A DNA stretch of 64,000 bases from Aspergillus flavus (Eukaryota; Ascomycota; Eurotiomycetes; Eurotiales; Aspergillaceae). Both the position numbers and the translations under genes were made by a program. The notes below the pieces were generated by a model. It was not told the DNA's origin. It saw only the letters and a program-made list of their open reading frames with translations, and did not search any database. Below are positions 63,455 through 64,000 of this stretch, one piece after another (the stretch's first letter is position 1; every line of letters begins with the position of its first letter). The DNA is taken from positions 1,550,001 through 1,614,000 of the forward strand of contig NC_092405.1 in NCBI RefSeq assembly GCF_009017415.1, in the 5' to 3' direction.

Positions 63455-64000
63455 TCAGTCCTGTCTGTTCTGGCTGCCAGCGCCGTTCCCTGATGATGAG
63501 GTTCTCATTCCGCTATTAATTTGAGCCGCAATCTGGCTCTGTTTGAATTTCTCAAAGGTTTCTGCATCTTGCTTATGAGCTGCCCACAGTTCTTCTACAG
63601 TCGTGCCTAACTGCTCGAACGTTTTGTCTGCACCCACGCCGTCAAAATGAGAGTGTTCCTGCTCCCCCTGCAAACGTTCGAGTTTCTCGCGAAGGGCTGC
63701 AATGTGTGCATCATCTAGGGTGAGAGATGAATCACCATCGCCTTGATTGAATGAGGGATTAAGAAAGTCGCGGCGAAGGTTTTGGCCAAGACGATGGACA
63801 TGGCCTTCTTCGGAGGTCATTGCACGTGAATGGAGAGAAGTCATCGAGCTTGCTCGCGATATGCCTAAGGCGTACTGGTCGGCATCTTCATCATCAATAG
63901 CACACTCATCGCCTTGATCCGTGATCGGCTGAGTGCCGAATGTAGCCCCACCGGTTACGTCGTCACCAGAGTTCTGGGAGCTCGAATCCGGGGCTGTGGC
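63455..64000 (-). CDS. C-terminal part of unknown protein (runs off window)
   Basis: The minus-strand frame is open from the window end (64000) to TGA at 63455-63457, at least 181 residues, so the 5' part lies beyond the window. The visible N-terminal part is acidic and Ser/Gly-rich. The middle (LDDAHIAALREKLERLQGEQ) and a later segment (TVEELWAAHKQDAETFEKFK) look like amphipathic or coiled-coil helices. The tail is Gly/Ser/Asn-rich. An internal ATG at 63842-63844 exists, but the frame clearly continues upstream of it. I recognise no domain. Confidence 0.6.
   Translation of the reverse strand, partial: ATAPDSSSQNSGDDVTGGATFGTQPITDQGDECAIDDEDADQYALGISRASSMTSLHSRAMTSEEGHVHRLGQNLRRDFLNPSFNQGDGDSSLTLDDAHIAALREKLERLQGEQEHSHFDGVGADKTFEQLGTTVEELWAAHKQDAETFEKFKQSQIAAQINSGMRTSSSGNGAGSQNRQD

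Overview
The window is nuclear DNA of a filamentous ascomycete. It is most likely a Eurotiomycete of the Aspergillus/Penicillium type. The evidence is short GT-AG introns (about 46-240 nt, mostly 50-70) with CTAAC/CTGAC-like branch sites, gene spacing of 1-2 kb on both strands, and products typical of that group: a SakA/HogA MAP kinase, a GanB-type G-alpha, PTH11/rhodopsin-like membrane proteins, Zn2Cys6 regulators and a secreted tyrosinase. I rebuilt 24 gene models (two of them broken) by hand-splicing, plus one further proline oxidase remnant and two genes cut by the window edges. In almost every model the intron phases close exactly.

Left part (1-36 kb) is mostly housekeeping and signalling: the 3' end of an unknown gene, a PasG/LSH SNF2 remodeller, a tyrosinase, a seven-TM protein, End3, a mitochondrial K+/H+ exchange-related protein, a probable Srf1, a cupin, cullin CulA, Avl9, the SakA/HogA kinase, a group III G-alpha and glycogen phosphorylase. 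SakA and the G-alpha are head to head across a 4-kb gene-free spacer.

Middle part (36.6-51.1 kb) starts with a peroxisomal fatty-acyl ABC half-transporter. An accessory block follows: an FAD monooxygenase divergent from an MFS exporter, an ACC-synthase-like PLP enzyme divergent from a sulfite-oxidase-like molybdoenzyme, and a Fungal_trans_2 regulator without a visible zinc cluster. The layout resembles a small metabolite cluster but has no PKS, NRPS or terpene synthase. The PLP plus molybdoenzyme pair suggests sulfur or amino-acid chemistry (inference).

Right part (51.4-64 kb) is linked to proline and nitrogen metabolism: an intact mitochondrial P5C dehydrogenase, a decayed proline oxidase beside it, a Zn2Cys6 regulator, a mitochondrial RidA/Mmf1 protein with a 14-nt exon, a flavin-reductase-like gene with a frameshift in a G6 run, and a YCII-domain gene with an in-frame stop in its middle exon. 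Next come an unrecognised six-exon gene and the C-terminus of an unknown protein running off the edge. Three broken genes within about 7 kb suggest a relaxed or degenerating region.
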